From: Candidatus Cohnella colombiensis
Lineage (GTDB): Bacteria > Bacillota > Bacilli > Paenibacillales > Paenibacillaceae
NCBI GenBank assembly: GCA_029203125.1
Contig: CP119317.1
Location: 3,100,001 to 3,164,000, forward strand
DNA: 64,000 bases
Direction of reading: 5' to 3'
A model generated the notes under the pieces. The model saw only the letters and a list, made by a program, of their open reading frames with translations. It was not told the origin of the DNA and searched no databases. Position 1 is the first letter of the stretch. Every line of letters begins with the position of its first letter. Shown one piece after another: positions 1-9,300 of this stretch. The translations under genes were made by a program, and so were the position numbers.

Positions 1-1179
1 AAGACACTCTTTATTATCGCGATTGCGATTAATCTCAGTCTATTAGGCTTCTTTAAATACATAGGATTTTTCATAGATAACTTGAACAGCGCATTAAGCC
101 TTGACCTTCCTAGACCGGACATCGGACTACCGATCGGGATTTCATTTTTTACTTTTGAAATCATTTGCTACTTAACCGATGTTTATAAAGCAAAAATTCG
201 CGCTCCGCGCTCACCAGAGCAGCTGCTGCTCTATGTTTCCTTCTTTCCACATCTCGTTGCAGGGCCAATCATACGGTTTTCAGATATTCAGCACCAGATG
301 GAAAATCGCAAGTTTCAGCTATCCACTTTCAGTGAAGGCGTTTCCCGCTTCATGATCGGCTTAGGTAAAAAGGTGATCATCGCGAATCAGATTGGCGAGA
401 GCGTCCCGCTCCTGCTCGGTACTAGTCATTCCTCCTTCTTCGGAGATTGGTTAGGCATTATTTTGTTTGCGTTGCAAATCTATTTCGACTTCTCGGGCTA
501 TTCCGATATGGCGATTGGACTAGGGAAGATGTTCGGAATCACATTGCGCGAAAACTTCAACTATCCTTACATCGCCAAATCTGCCGGTGACTTCTGGCGA
601 CGATGGAATATATCTCTTGGTGGATTTTTCCGCGACTATGTGTATATCCCGCTCGGAGGCAACCGTAGATTTTATGTCCGAAATCTATTCATCGTGTGGT
701 TTCTTACAGGGTTCTGGCACGGTGCGAGCTGGAACTTCATTATATGGGGATTGTACTTTGGCTTATTAATTTATATGGAGCGAATGTTCCTCGACAAACT
801 CTTAAGCAAGCTACCTGCTTTCCTGTCACACTGCTACTTAATTGTTGCAATGTTGATTGGTTGGGTATTCTTCTACTTCATAGAAATTCGCCAAGCTGCG
901 GTTACGTTATTTACGATGAGCGGATTGTCCAACCGACCACTGATTACATTGGAACATACGATTTATTTCAAAGAAAATTTCATGCTGATCCTCATTGCTG
1001 CCTTAGCTTCAACACCTTTATTCACTTGGTTGTTGTCACGACTGATGAATCGTTTCCCTGTACTTCAAGGTGACACCGCCTCAGTTGCGCTATCGCTATT
1101 TAATTTAGCTATTCTTTTAACCGCAACGATCATGCTCGTCGGCAACAGCTACAATCCATTTCTCTACTATCGTTTCTAA
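1..1179 (+). CDS. MBOAT-family O-acyltransferase, AlgI/DltB-like (5' end outside window)
   Basis: This is a polytopic membrane O-acyltransferase expected to move acetyl groups across the membrane for O-acetylation of an exopolysaccharide or wall polymer. The reading frame is open from base 1, where it already encodes membrane sequence (LSLLGFFKYIGFF), so the N-terminus lies outside the window and the internal TTG at 82 is not the start. Family hallmarks seen are FPHLVAGPI, DFSGYSDMAIGLGKMFG, FWRRWNISLGGFFRDYVYIPLGG and the catalytic-His region TGFWHGASWNF. Many hydrophobic segments follow to the C-terminus. It ends 15 bp before a DHHW/AlgJ-like gene, which is the usual partner of AlgI. The polymer substrate cannot be read from this window. 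A DltB role is less likely because no dlt genes are adjacent. Confidence 0.9.
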   Translation, partial: KTLFIIAIAINLSLLGFFKYIGFFIDNLNSALSLDLPRPDIGLPIGISFFTFEIICYLTDVYKAKIRAPRSPEQLLLYVSFFPHLVAGPIIRFSDIQHQMENRKFQLSTFSEGVSRFMIGLGKKVIIANQIGESVPLLLGTSHSSFFGDWLGIILFALQIYFDFSGYSDMAIGLGKMFGITLRENFNYPYIAKSAGDFWRRWNISLGGFFRDYVYIPLGGNRRFYVRNLFIVWFLTGFWHGASWNFIIWGLYFGLLIYMERMFLDKLLSKLPAFLSHCYLIVAMLIGWVFFYFIEIRQAAVTLFTMSGLSNRPLITLEHTIYFKENFMLILIAALASTPLFTWLLSRLMNRFPVLQGDTASVALSLFNLAILLTATIMLVGNSYNPFLYYRF

Positions 1180-1194
1180 TTGGAGTTGAAAAAA

Positions 1195-2424
1195 ATGAAG
1201 CATAAATTAAATGTCTCGGTCTTTATTATCGCTCTATTCGGAATCGGGCTGATGAACCTGTTCTCCCCTAAGTCCACAACCGTTTCAGAGATGGAGAAGC
1301 GCGAATTGGCAGCACTTCCCCAGTTCTCAATCAACGAGCTTTTTCACAATAACTTCACGATTCAATTCGATAATTATTTCGCAGATCACTTCATGCTTCG
1401 CAATCAATTGCTGGAAGTCAGCAGTTCGTTCAAAGAGTTGAAAGGGTTCGAGAGCACCGATAATGTGCAAATTATTAATCGTACCGGGGGCAATAATACA
1501 GGCGGGAATTCAGAAAATGGATCAACAGCGTCAGGTTACTTAGTGCTGGGAGATCGTTCGATGATGCTTTATCACTTTCGTAACGCTGCGGCTGACAATT
1601 ATGGAAAGGCATTAAATCGGTTCCAGACGTCCATCTCACCTCAAGTGAACGTTTACTCCTTAATTGTTCCGCCTGCAATTGAATTTGTAGAGGACGACAG
1701 CTATAGAGAGCTTTCTTCATCAGCAAAGTCGGGCATAGAATATACTTACGGGCAGTATAATCCGGCAATTATCCCAGTTGATGCGTATCGTGCAATTGCA
1801 GATCATTCGGATGAGTATGTTTACTTCCGATCTGACAATCACTGGACAGCATTGGGTGCTTATTACGCATACACTGCTTTCATGGATACCATTATCGAAC
1901 CAGCTGTTCCGCTAGAAGACTATAAATCGGGAGTCATCAGCCAATACTTAGGAACATCCTATACATCTACCCTTGCCAAGTCGGTCCGAGAAAACCCCGA
2001 CGATGTTACCTACTATAAGCCTGCGACTCCATACAGCTATACCTATTATCAAAAGAATGGCAAAGCCGTTGAACGCCGTGCAGTAGTAGATCCCGAGTTT
2101 GCGGCAAAGGGTAACGGAGCATATGCCGTATTTTTAGGCGGTGACCATCCATGGGGTGAAATTACGACGGATGTAGGTAACGGCAAACGAATCGTGGTCA
2201 TTAAGGATTCATATGCTAATCCGTTCATTCCGTTCTTAATTCCGCACTTCGAAGAGATCTATTATATCGATCCTCGGTCCTATGAAGGAAATATCGTACA
2301 GTTCGTTCGTGATAAGCAAATTACAGATGTTCTGTTTCTTAATAGCATTATCGTAACCTCATATAGTGGGATTGCAGATTTACTCAACGAGCGTATGGAC
2401 GCTGTTAGTTCTATTGAATCGTAA
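1195..2424 (+). CDS. DHHW-family protein, AlgJ/AlgX-like SGNH-type O-acetylation partner
   Basis: Membrane-anchored extracytoplasmic protein of about 409 aa, likely the partner that hands acetyl groups from the adjacent MBOAT protein to a secreted polysaccharide. The ATG at 1195 is preferred over an in-frame TTG at 1180 because GGAG lies at about the right distance before it. An N-terminal hydrophobic segment (VSVFIIALFGIGLMNLF) acts as anchor or signal. SGNH-like signatures are visible: a possible Asp-His pair in SDNHWTALGAYYAY and a Ser block in VIKDSYANPFIPFLIPHFEEI. A short Gly/Asn-rich stretch (NRTGGNNTGGNSENGS) interrupts the N-terminal third. It follows the MBOAT gene with a 15-bp gap, so the two are probably co-transcribed. 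The function comes from family and context only. Confidence 0.85.
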   Translation: MKHKLNVSVFIIALFGIGLMNLFSPKSTTVSEMEKRELAALPQFSINELFHNNFTIQFDNYFADHFMLRNQLLEVSSSFKELKGFESTDNVQIINRTGGNNTGGNSENGSTASGYLVLGDRSMMLYHFRNAAADNYGKALNRFQTSISPQVNVYSLIVPPAIEFVEDDSYRELSSSAKSGIEYTYGQYNPAIIPVDAYRAIADHSDEYVYFRSDNHWTALGAYYAYTAFMDTIIEPAVPLEDYKSGVISQYLGTSYTSTLAKSVRENPDDVTYYKPATPYSYTYYQKNGKAVERRAVVDPEFAAKGNGAYAVFLGGDHPWGEITTDVGNGKRIVVIKDSYANPFIPFLIPHFEEIYYIDPRSYEGNIVQFVRDKQITDVLFLNSIIVTSYSGIADLLNERMDAVSSIES

Positions 2425-2499
2425 TTGAACGTACTTTATAATTACAATGTAATGATTGGTTATCCTCACACACCCTAAGAACAAGGAGCGAAGATCAAC

Positions 2500-3063
2500 A
2501 TGTATGATATTGCGATTATTGGAGCAGGCCCAGCCGGAGCGAGTGCGGCTATCTTTGCTGCTAAAGCGGGCAAGAAGACATTAGTGCTCGATAATGACAA
2601 GAGCATGACGAAGAAGGCTTGGGTTCTCAATCACTATGGCGTACCTGAAGTTACTGGTCCTGATCTAGTGGAAACGGGTAAAAGCCAAGCTGCTAAGCTA
2701 GGCGCGGAGATCGTTCAAGAAACTGTCGTTAACATCACTAAGCAGGAGACAGGCTTCAAGCTCGATACCGAAAGCCAAGTGTATGAAGCCGCACAAGTCA
2801 TTATAGCGACTGGTGTTGCTATTGATCTTGCGGAGAGTGCAGGCATTAAGACGAAAGATGGCACAGAGCCACGGATCAAGAAGGTAATCGACGCTGAAGC
2901 AGATGGCAAAACGAACATCGAAGGGATCTGGGCAGCTGGTACGGTTGCGGGTGTGAGCGTTCATACGATCATTACAGCAGGCGATGGTGCTAAAGTTGCG
3001 ATTAACGTTATCAGCCAACTGAATGGTTCGCGATATGTGGATCACGATATATTGAAAGCATAA
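2500..3063 (+). CDS. Short FAD-binding oxidoreductase (single-domain thioredoxin-reductase-like)
   Basis: A 187-aa flavoprotein that begins with a Rossmann dinucleotide motif (IAIIGAGPAGASAAIFAAKAG) and carries the second FAD motif near the C-terminus (GIWAAGTVAGVSVHTIITAGDGAKVA). Thioredoxin reductases are about 310 aa. Here the whole central NADPH-binding domain and the CxxC redox pair are absent, yet the frame is intact from ATG to stop and a good AAGGAG site precedes it. It is therefore a compact FAD-only relative, not an obvious truncation. The electron donor and substrate are unknown. It sits alone between the O-acetylation genes and a convergent pentapeptide gene, with a shared terminator just downstream. 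Confidence 0.8.
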   Translation: MYDIAIIGAGPAGASAAIFAAKAGKKTLVLDNDKSMTKKAWVLNHYGVPEVTGPDLVETGKSQAAKLGAEIVQETVVNITKQETGFKLDTESQVYEAAQVIIATGVAIDLAESAGIKTKDGTEPRIKKVIDAEADGKTNIEGIWAAGTVAGVSVHTIITAGDGAKVAINVISQLNGSRYVDHDILKA

Positions 3064-3083
3064 TTGGATATATAATAATTAAT

Positions 3084-3130
3084 AAGCCGAGAGATAACAG
3101 GTGTGATCACCTAAAGTCGCTCGGCTTTTA
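3084..3130. terminator. Bidirectional intrinsic terminator
   Basis: The arms AAGCCGAG and CTCGGCTTT enclose an inner hairpin (AGGTG-TGAT-CACCT). A T-run follows on the plus strand and an A/T-rich tract on the other. It lies between two convergent genes and can serve both. Confidence 0.75.
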
Positions 3131-3138
3131 TAATATCT

Positions 3139-4011
3139 CTATAGATCAGTCCAATGAGTGGGTCGTTGCAAGAAAGTAGGCAAAATCGTTTCTTTGTTGC
3201 CTTTTGTTGAGTTAATTTGCATCTGGGTCAGGAACATGCTAGTAGAAAGGTTCGCTCCACTTAAATTTGCATCACGTAAGTCAGCGCCAATGAAGTCTAC
3301 ACCTCTTAAGTCCGCATTTTGAAGATTTGATGCAATTAAATATGCGCCTCTAAAATCTGTTGCTCTTAAATCTTTCCCTTTAAAGCTTTTCCCCACCCCA
3401 TCCACACCTCTAAGGTTAAGATTTCGTCTACTCTTAGGTGAAGATATCTTGGATATGAATTCATTGCGAATTATCTCGCTTGTTGCGGATAGTAATTCAT
3501 TTATTGGCATTCGATAAGTCATCATATCCAAAGCGAGTATGCTATCGGCATCCAGCTTCGTTAGGCTCTGCAACAGTTCGAATTGTTCATGCAATTGATC
3601 AGATAACGAATACGAAGCTTTATAGGATAAAGCCTCAGCAACATACGCTATCATTTCAAATAGCTGCTCCATAATCGGAAACACTCGAAACATTTTTTCA
3701 GCAACTTCAGGACGCTCTCGCCAATTTTGCCCATTGAAAGTAATCTGAGACACCATTTGTCCCGCACCAAGGCAGTCAAAGACTGTGCATCCTTTAAATC
3801 CTGTTGCTCTAAGATTGCTATGAATTTGACAGCGAAAATCTGATTGCAGGTTAGGAAATGGAGTTCCCGCAGACTTATTGATTGCAAAATCATTGGATGC
3901 AACAATATTAAGCGCAGTGCAGCATAGACCAAAGCAGTTTGAACAATCTGCTCTTAATCCTTTACGAAAATGGATTGCCGCCGTATGATCAAAACCACTG
4001 TCTTCGAACAT
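3139..4011 (-). CDS. Pentapeptide-repeat protein with Cys-rich N-terminal domain
   Basis: A cytosolic protein of about 290 aa with two parts. The first ~110 residues hold a cysteine cluster (ADCSNCFGLCCTALN, then RCQIH and GCTVFDC) that could bind zinc or an Fe-S cluster. The C-terminal third is a pentapeptide-repeat segment of the A(D/N)LRG type (FRGAYLIASNLQNADLRG, FIGADLRDANLSGANL), expected to fold as a right-handed quadrilateral beta-helix. The ATG at 4011 is preferred over GTG at 4017 because AAGGAAG is 7 nt upstream of it. Some pentapeptide proteins mimic DNA and bind gyrase, but nothing here proves that. A helicase gene lies immediately upstream on the same strand, 21 bp away, so the two may be co-transcribed. 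Confidence 0.75.
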   Translation of the reverse strand: MFEDSGFDHTAAIHFRKGLRADCSNCFGLCCTALNIVASNDFAINKSAGTPFPNLQSDFRCQIHSNLRATGFKGCTVFDCLGAGQMVSQITFNGQNWRERPEVAEKMFRVFPIMEQLFEMIAYVAEALSYKASYSLSDQLHEQFELLQSLTKLDADSILALDMMTYRMPINELLSATSEIIRNEFISKISSPKSRRNLNLRGVDGVGKSFKGKDLRATDFRGAYLIASNLQNADLRGVDFIGADLRDANLSGANLSTSMFLTQMQINSTKGNKETILPTFLQRPTHWTDL

Positions 4012-4032
4012 ACTCACTCTTCCTTTCAGTCT

Positions 4033-6204
4033 CTAGGTATCGAACGGCTCCAACAAGCCCATCTCCAAACAGATGTTGATCGACAGCTTATTCGTAGCCG
4101 TCTGGAACTTCATCTCCATGAAATCTCCATCTATCATCACGATTTCTCCAATTCCAAACTTACGATGGTTCAAAATCTTACCGATCATTAATTCCGACCT
4201 AGCTTTAATCGCATTGGTATTAATTGATGCATTCATCAAACTTTCCGATCGCAGAAGCGAAGGATTCATAATCTTTCGAACATCTGCTACAAATATTGAC
4301 TCGTGTGTCTTCGCACCATCTCTTTGCCCATAAACAATTAACTCCAAGTGCTTTTTCGCCCTCGTCATTGCAACATAGAATAGACGAGTGGCTTCTACCA
4401 AATTGCCATCCTTAACTTCATTAGAAGACGGAATAATGCCTTCAATCAGATCGATCATATATACATGCTCAAATTCGAGTCCTTTTGCACTATGAAAGGT
4501 GGAGAACGTTACTGCATTTTCACCTTTTCTATATTTGGCTTTTTTGAGTACAGACTCTAAATATTTCAGCCGGCTCGCAAACTGCTCCATCGTTTCAAGC
4601 GGGGCCGCAATTTCTTCCAACGTATTTAAAATACCGATTAAATATTCTTTTCGAAAACCGAGCCATTCGCACAGCTTTTCGAGTGCCTTCTCATAGCCTA
4701 GTTGTTCACGAATCGTTCGAATCGCCTGTAGCGGCGGCATTCCCTTCATTTGCAAAAACGTATCTCTACTTGCGGTTAATGGCTTCACCTGATAATCCTG
4801 AAGCTGCACAGTATTCAGCAAATTATCAAACACGGATGCATCATTATCTATTTCCTTCAATGCCGCCATCTGCTGCTTACTAATGTAGCCATTAAATTTC
4901 AAATGGATTTTCTCCAATATGTCCGTCCGTTTATCGGTAAAGGTCATCCGCATAAAGTTCAATATATCCTCAACGACCCAATGTGAGAAAAACCGATTGT
5001 CAGCGTCCTTCATGTAAAAAGGGATGTCTGCTCGATCAAATTCATTCATTAAAGTAATCGATGACGAGTTGTTGCGGTACAAGATCGCTACGTCGGAGAG
5101 ATTATCGATCGATTGAACCGTCTGAACGATATATTTTGTCTGCTCCATGTAATTCGACAGGCTATTGAGCTTAATCGGTTTATGCGAACCATTATTCGTA
5201 AACATATTTTTGTTGTAACGATTCGTGTTTCGCTTAATAAACTGGTTAGCGGTCTGCACAATCTCAAGAGATGAGCGATAATTCTGTTCCATAAACAAAG
5301 TGTCAGCGTTCGGATAAACTTGTTTGAAATTAAGCAAGTAAGAAGGTTCTGCCCCTCGCCAGCTATAGATCGATTGATCGTCATCAGCGACAACAAACAG
5401 GTTCCGGTGTCCTCGAACAAGCTTCTCGATAATGGCATGTTGCACATTTGAAGTATCTTGGCTTTCATCCGTTAGCACATAATCGAACTTCTCTTGATAC
5501 TTCCGAAGTAGCTCCTGATTGCTCTCAAGCAACTCGTTTGCGATGACGAGCATATCATCAAAATCAACTAGCAGCTTCGGATGACCAGACTGCTTATAGC
5601 TCTCATATTCGTGCAAGATGTGCTCAGCTTTAGGTACATCTACCTTAACCCGTGACCACTCATCTGGTGGAATCATCTTATTCTTAATGAAGCTGATATA
5701 CGTCGTAAGCTCGTCCATCTGGTCATCGGTGATGTTCTCCCCGACAATTTCTTTGAACAGCCTTCGCAAAATAATTTTCTTATGCAGTGGCAATTGACCT
5801 GGATCAACAGCGTCGTGCTCATCTATCGTTACTTCGCCTTCTATGATTTGATAAGCAGTCCCTGTTTGACGATAATAATCTCGCACAACAGTGAATGCAA
5901 AGCTATGGATCGTAGAGAAATCAACTGAAGGAAGTTCAGGAAAAAACCGCTTAAACCGCTCCTTCATATCATTCGCTGATGCACGACTGAACGTTACTGC
6001 TTTGATCCTTGTAGGCGCGATCCCTTTTTCCTCTATTAGATAACCAATCCGCATTACCATCGTTGTCGTCTTACCTGAACCCGGTGAAGCCAACAGGAGA
6101 TGCGGTCCCTCGGTCTGTACAACTGCCTTCCTCTGAACTTCGTTTAAAGATACGCCTATTTCATTGTTTTTTCTCTTAAAGAATTCATCATTGATGTTCA
6201 ACAC
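4033..6204 (-). CDS. UvrD/PcrA-family ATP-dependent DNA helicase (SF1)
   Basis: A superfamily 1A helicase of about 723 aa expected to unwind DNA 3' to 5' using ATP in repair or recombination. Motifs read in order: Walker A LLLASPGSGKTTT, the Ia region VTFSRASA, Walker B VLTDESQDTS, motif III VVADDDQSIYSWRGAEP, motif IV EQNYRSS, motif V TFSTFHSAKGLEF and motif VI RLFYVAMTRAKKHLEL. The C-terminus (HRKFGIGEIVMIDGDFMEMKF) resembles the Tudor-like tail of PcrA. The start is placed at GTG 6204 (TTG 6201 also possible), 7 nt after AGAGG. The frame stays open to an ATG at 6339, but that extension would translate the upstream gene's terminator hairpin. It is shorter and more divergent than PcrA, so it is probably a second UvrD-like helicase. 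Confidence 0.88.
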   Translation of the reverse strand: MLNINDEFFKRKNNEIGVSLNEVQRKAVVQTEGPHLLLASPGSGKTTTMVMRIGYLIEEKGIAPTRIKAVTFSRASANDMKERFKRFFPELPSVDFSTIHSFAFTVVRDYYRQTGTAYQIIEGEVTIDEHDAVDPGQLPLHKKIILRRLFKEIVGENITDDQMDELTTYISFIKNKMIPPDEWSRVKVDVPKAEHILHEYESYKQSGHPKLLVDFDDMLVIANELLESNQELLRKYQEKFDYVLTDESQDTSNVQHAIIEKLVRGHRNLFVVADDDQSIYSWRGAEPSYLLNFKQVYPNADTLFMEQNYRSSLEIVQTANQFIKRNTNRYNKNMFTNNGSHKPIKLNSLSNYMEQTKYIVQTVQSIDNLSDVAILYRNNSSSITLMNEFDRADIPFYMKDADNRFFSHWVVEDILNFMRMTFTDKRTDILEKIHLKFNGYISKQQMAALKEIDNDASVFDNLLNTVQLQDYQVKPLTASRDTFLQMKGMPPLQAIRTIREQLGYEKALEKLCEWLGFRKEYLIGILNTLEEIAAPLETMEQFASRLKYLESVLKKAKYRKGENAVTFSTFHSAKGLEFEHVYMIDLIEGIIPSSNEVKDGNLVEATRLFYVAMTRAKKHLELIVYGQRDGAKTHESIFVADVRKIMNPSLLRSESLMNASINTNAIKARSELMIGKILNHRKFGIGEIVMIDGDFMEMKFQTATNKLSINICLEMGLLEPFDT

Positions 6205-6299
6205 AACTAATCCTCTCACCCTATCATTCGTAGCTGATCTTCTATTATAGCATCCTGTACCCTTTGTATAGCATCGATTACTTATTTGGGAATTAATTG

Positions 6300-6334
6300 T
6301 AAACGGCACCTTCTCCACTTCAGAAGGTGCCGTT
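6300..6334 (-). terminator. Intrinsic terminator of the large glycan-active protein gene
   Basis: A perfect 13-bp stem (AACGGCACCTTCT with AGAAGGTGCCGTT) around a 6-nt loop lies just downstream of the stop at 6356, followed on the minus strand by TTACAATT. The hairpin falls inside the longest open frame of the helicase, which argues against the helicase starting at 6339. Confidence 0.8.
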
Positions 6335-6355
6335 CCCATGATAATAACTACTCGC

Positions 6356-9300
6356 TTAGTATCCGAATACCTTCCATGATTCTAAACCTGTGGATGTGGT
6401 CGCTTTGGCAACAATGTTCAACCGTATTTTGTTCGTCGATACCGGCGTGAACGTCGTTGTATTATATTGATTGGCAAGCACACCCAGCCCGGATGGACTA
6501 GCGACATTCACCCACGCTGTGCCGTTCCAATACTGGATCGAGCACGATGCTGGTAAGTCGATGCCCTGATCGTCGTCAAACCAGTAAACATCCATGCTAG
6601 AGATCGTATAATTTTGCGTAAAATCATATTGCACCCACTGGGTCGTGTTCGGGTTGTTCCAGTTGCCGTAGACCGAGTGGCCACGATCAATAGAACTGGT
6701 CGGTGTGTAACCGTCGTTCAATCCCGCCAAACTCTCCCAAGAAGAAATATAGGACGTCGATGCCGTTCCGAGTGGCGCAATATTGGAGGCGGTTGGTGTT
6801 GAGCCCGCAAGTGTGCCCACCTCAGTTGCGCTTAACGCTCTGCTGTAAATTCTAAAATCATCAATTACACCATTTAAATACGGATCAGAAAATTGAGAGC
6901 GACCGATATAATTGAGAGTTGTGCTTCCCAAGCTTGATGGCTTCAGCGTCATATTGCTATTGATCGCCACCTGCACCCCATCCACATACATTCTTCCAGT
7001 CGTCCCAGTCAACGTAACCGCGACATGCTTCCAAGTTCCTGTCGGAAGAACCGTCGCATTCAGCTGTTGCTCTGAACCGTTGCCGCTCGATGTAATTGAA
7101 AATCGTAAACCGGAACCACCCGCCCGTGGCGCAAGAAACATATAGTTGCTCGTGCCCGTGCCAAAGTCAAAGATGCGTGCCCAATCGCTCAGACTATTTA
7201 CCTTCACCCAGGTCGCAATCGTAAAATCATTCAAGCCACTCACAATACCTGATGGTAAGCTAGCGTATGCGTTGCTGCCATTCAAACTCAAGGCATTGCC
7301 AGATTTGCCTGCGACCCATGAAGTACCCCCGCTCAGTGTTGCATTCTTTCCGTTACCCGAACTATCGCTTGCTGTCGTTCCGCTCGTCTCATTGAACAAA
7401 TATTGCGCAATGACCTCAGGTACAACCACAGCAGGCAACACCGTGTGCGTAACAGTGGCATTGGCAGACAATGCACCATCACTTGCCGTAAGCCTAAATA
7501 CATAGGCTCCAGCGACGGATACCGTCGCCGTTGTATTAACGGAGTTAGCGTTTGCAAACGAGACGGTTCCAGGGCCACTAATTAATGTCCAAGTCGTTGT
7601 CAGTGTGCCGCTCGGCTGTCCATCATCGGTTGCTGTACCTGCTAATACAACAGCAGCCGGCAACGTAAACGTACCGTTCGTTCCTGCATTCACGACTGGA
7701 GCCGTATTCGCAGGAGGTGTGCCTTGCTGCAGCTTAATATCATAGGTAGCTGCAGTGCCGATGCTAAGCGTGACCACCGTATTGACATTGTTAACCGCAG
7801 TTACAGAGCCAACAACCGTATTATTGACCAGCACATTATAGCTTCCCGCAGCTAAACCCTTCATCGTCAGCTTCGTCGTATGTGCAATTCCTGAAGTGGC
7901 ATTTTTCAACGTGAGATTTACAGTGTTTTTCGCTTTGGCAATTGTGGCTGACGTATATTTATCCCGTTCCAACTCTAGACCAAATTTCTCTGTAATCAAA
8001 TTAAGCCGTTGGAATACACCATCCTTCGGAATAACCGTATAGTTGCCACTGCTATCCGTTACCTCGCAACCATAACAATATAAACCGAAGATCGGATCTA
8101 CCGCTACGTCGGAGCTTAAAATTTTTATTGCTCCAAACAAGCCCAAATCTGCTTCGCCAGCCATACCACGCCAGCCGTTCTGTAGCGCACCGCCACCTAC
8201 ACCTAACGCTGGATAATTGCCCTTCTCCGCCTGATATGTCCATGCGACCGCACCTATATTCGCCGGATCCGAACTAATCTGTCCGGAGTTAATAGCGCCA
8301 ACATTGGCAATCTTCGCCGCATAGGATAGTCGTTGCTCCACCTCAGGCGTTGCGGAATGATTGCGAATCCAGTCATCCATCGTATACCCCGCAAGCGATA
8401 CGGTGTACTGGAAGTTCCACCAGTTCTCTCCCGTTATCGTCACCGGATCGGCATAGTAGTACCAAACTGGCATTTGCCCGCGTGCCGCACGTGTTTTAGC
8501 GTTTATTTTACTCTTCATCGTCGTATTGTTGTTCATCTTGGCGAGCGTATATACAGCTTCTTCCCCCGTGTTGTCGTAATTATATTCAGAGCCGTAAGGA
8601 TATGTTGTATTGACGAAGTTGTTATATTTTGTTGCCATCTTCGAGATCAAGTTGTTCGCTTGCGTCGTATAACCCTCATCCTGCAACGCTTTAATGATTT
8701 CAGGCGTCGTCATCTCACCCATCAAACCTGTATTCCAGTTGTACGCGACACCAGAACCGTACAGTGCGTTGAAGATATTGTAGGCTCTAAGCAAATATGT
8801 GGTGCGTGCATTGTCATAAGTGATCAAAGTCGGATAAAGCTTGGCGATCTTATACATGCTGAAGTAGGTGTTATAGATGTGCGGATATGCATACCCACGA
8901 TACGTTGGCGTTGTATTCGGATCTGGCATCAAGAAGTCGTGAATCAAGTAATCGGTCTGATGCTCGCCCATCAGCTTGCCCCAAATTGCGACGGTCAAAT
9001 ATTGATCAAGCGCCTTAACCTCAGATGCGATCGGTGTTTGCACATTTTTCTCTGCGAGGAATTGAGCGTGGGTGTAGCCCCAATCATCGCCCCAGCCCCA
9101 ATAGCCATTGAAAACATTACGCTTCGATTTCGTTTGCATCATCCAATCGTCGAACACCTTGTCCCTTAGATCACCAGGAACATTCCACTGTGTGCTATTC
9201 ACCATAAACGTGGAGTGTCGCTGAATGGCAGCATCAATGGGCTCGATCGCGTAAAATTGCAGCACAGTCGTTTCACCATTACCGTAGTTCACGGTAATAT

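Noticed and set aside
696..1073. Alternative ORFs inside the MBOAT gene
   Set aside because: The MBOAT frame is open through the region with conserved family motifs; the others are shadows.
6205..6339. N-terminal extension of the UvrD-like helicase to an ATG at 6339
   Set aside because: It would translate the terminator hairpin of the upstream gene; GTG 6204 has a ribosome binding site.
8333..9169. Long open frame (278 codons) on the plus strand inside the large secreted-protein gene
   Set aside because: Its product is rich in Arg, Ile and Cys with no ribosome binding site or domain; it mirrors the coding strand of the real gene.
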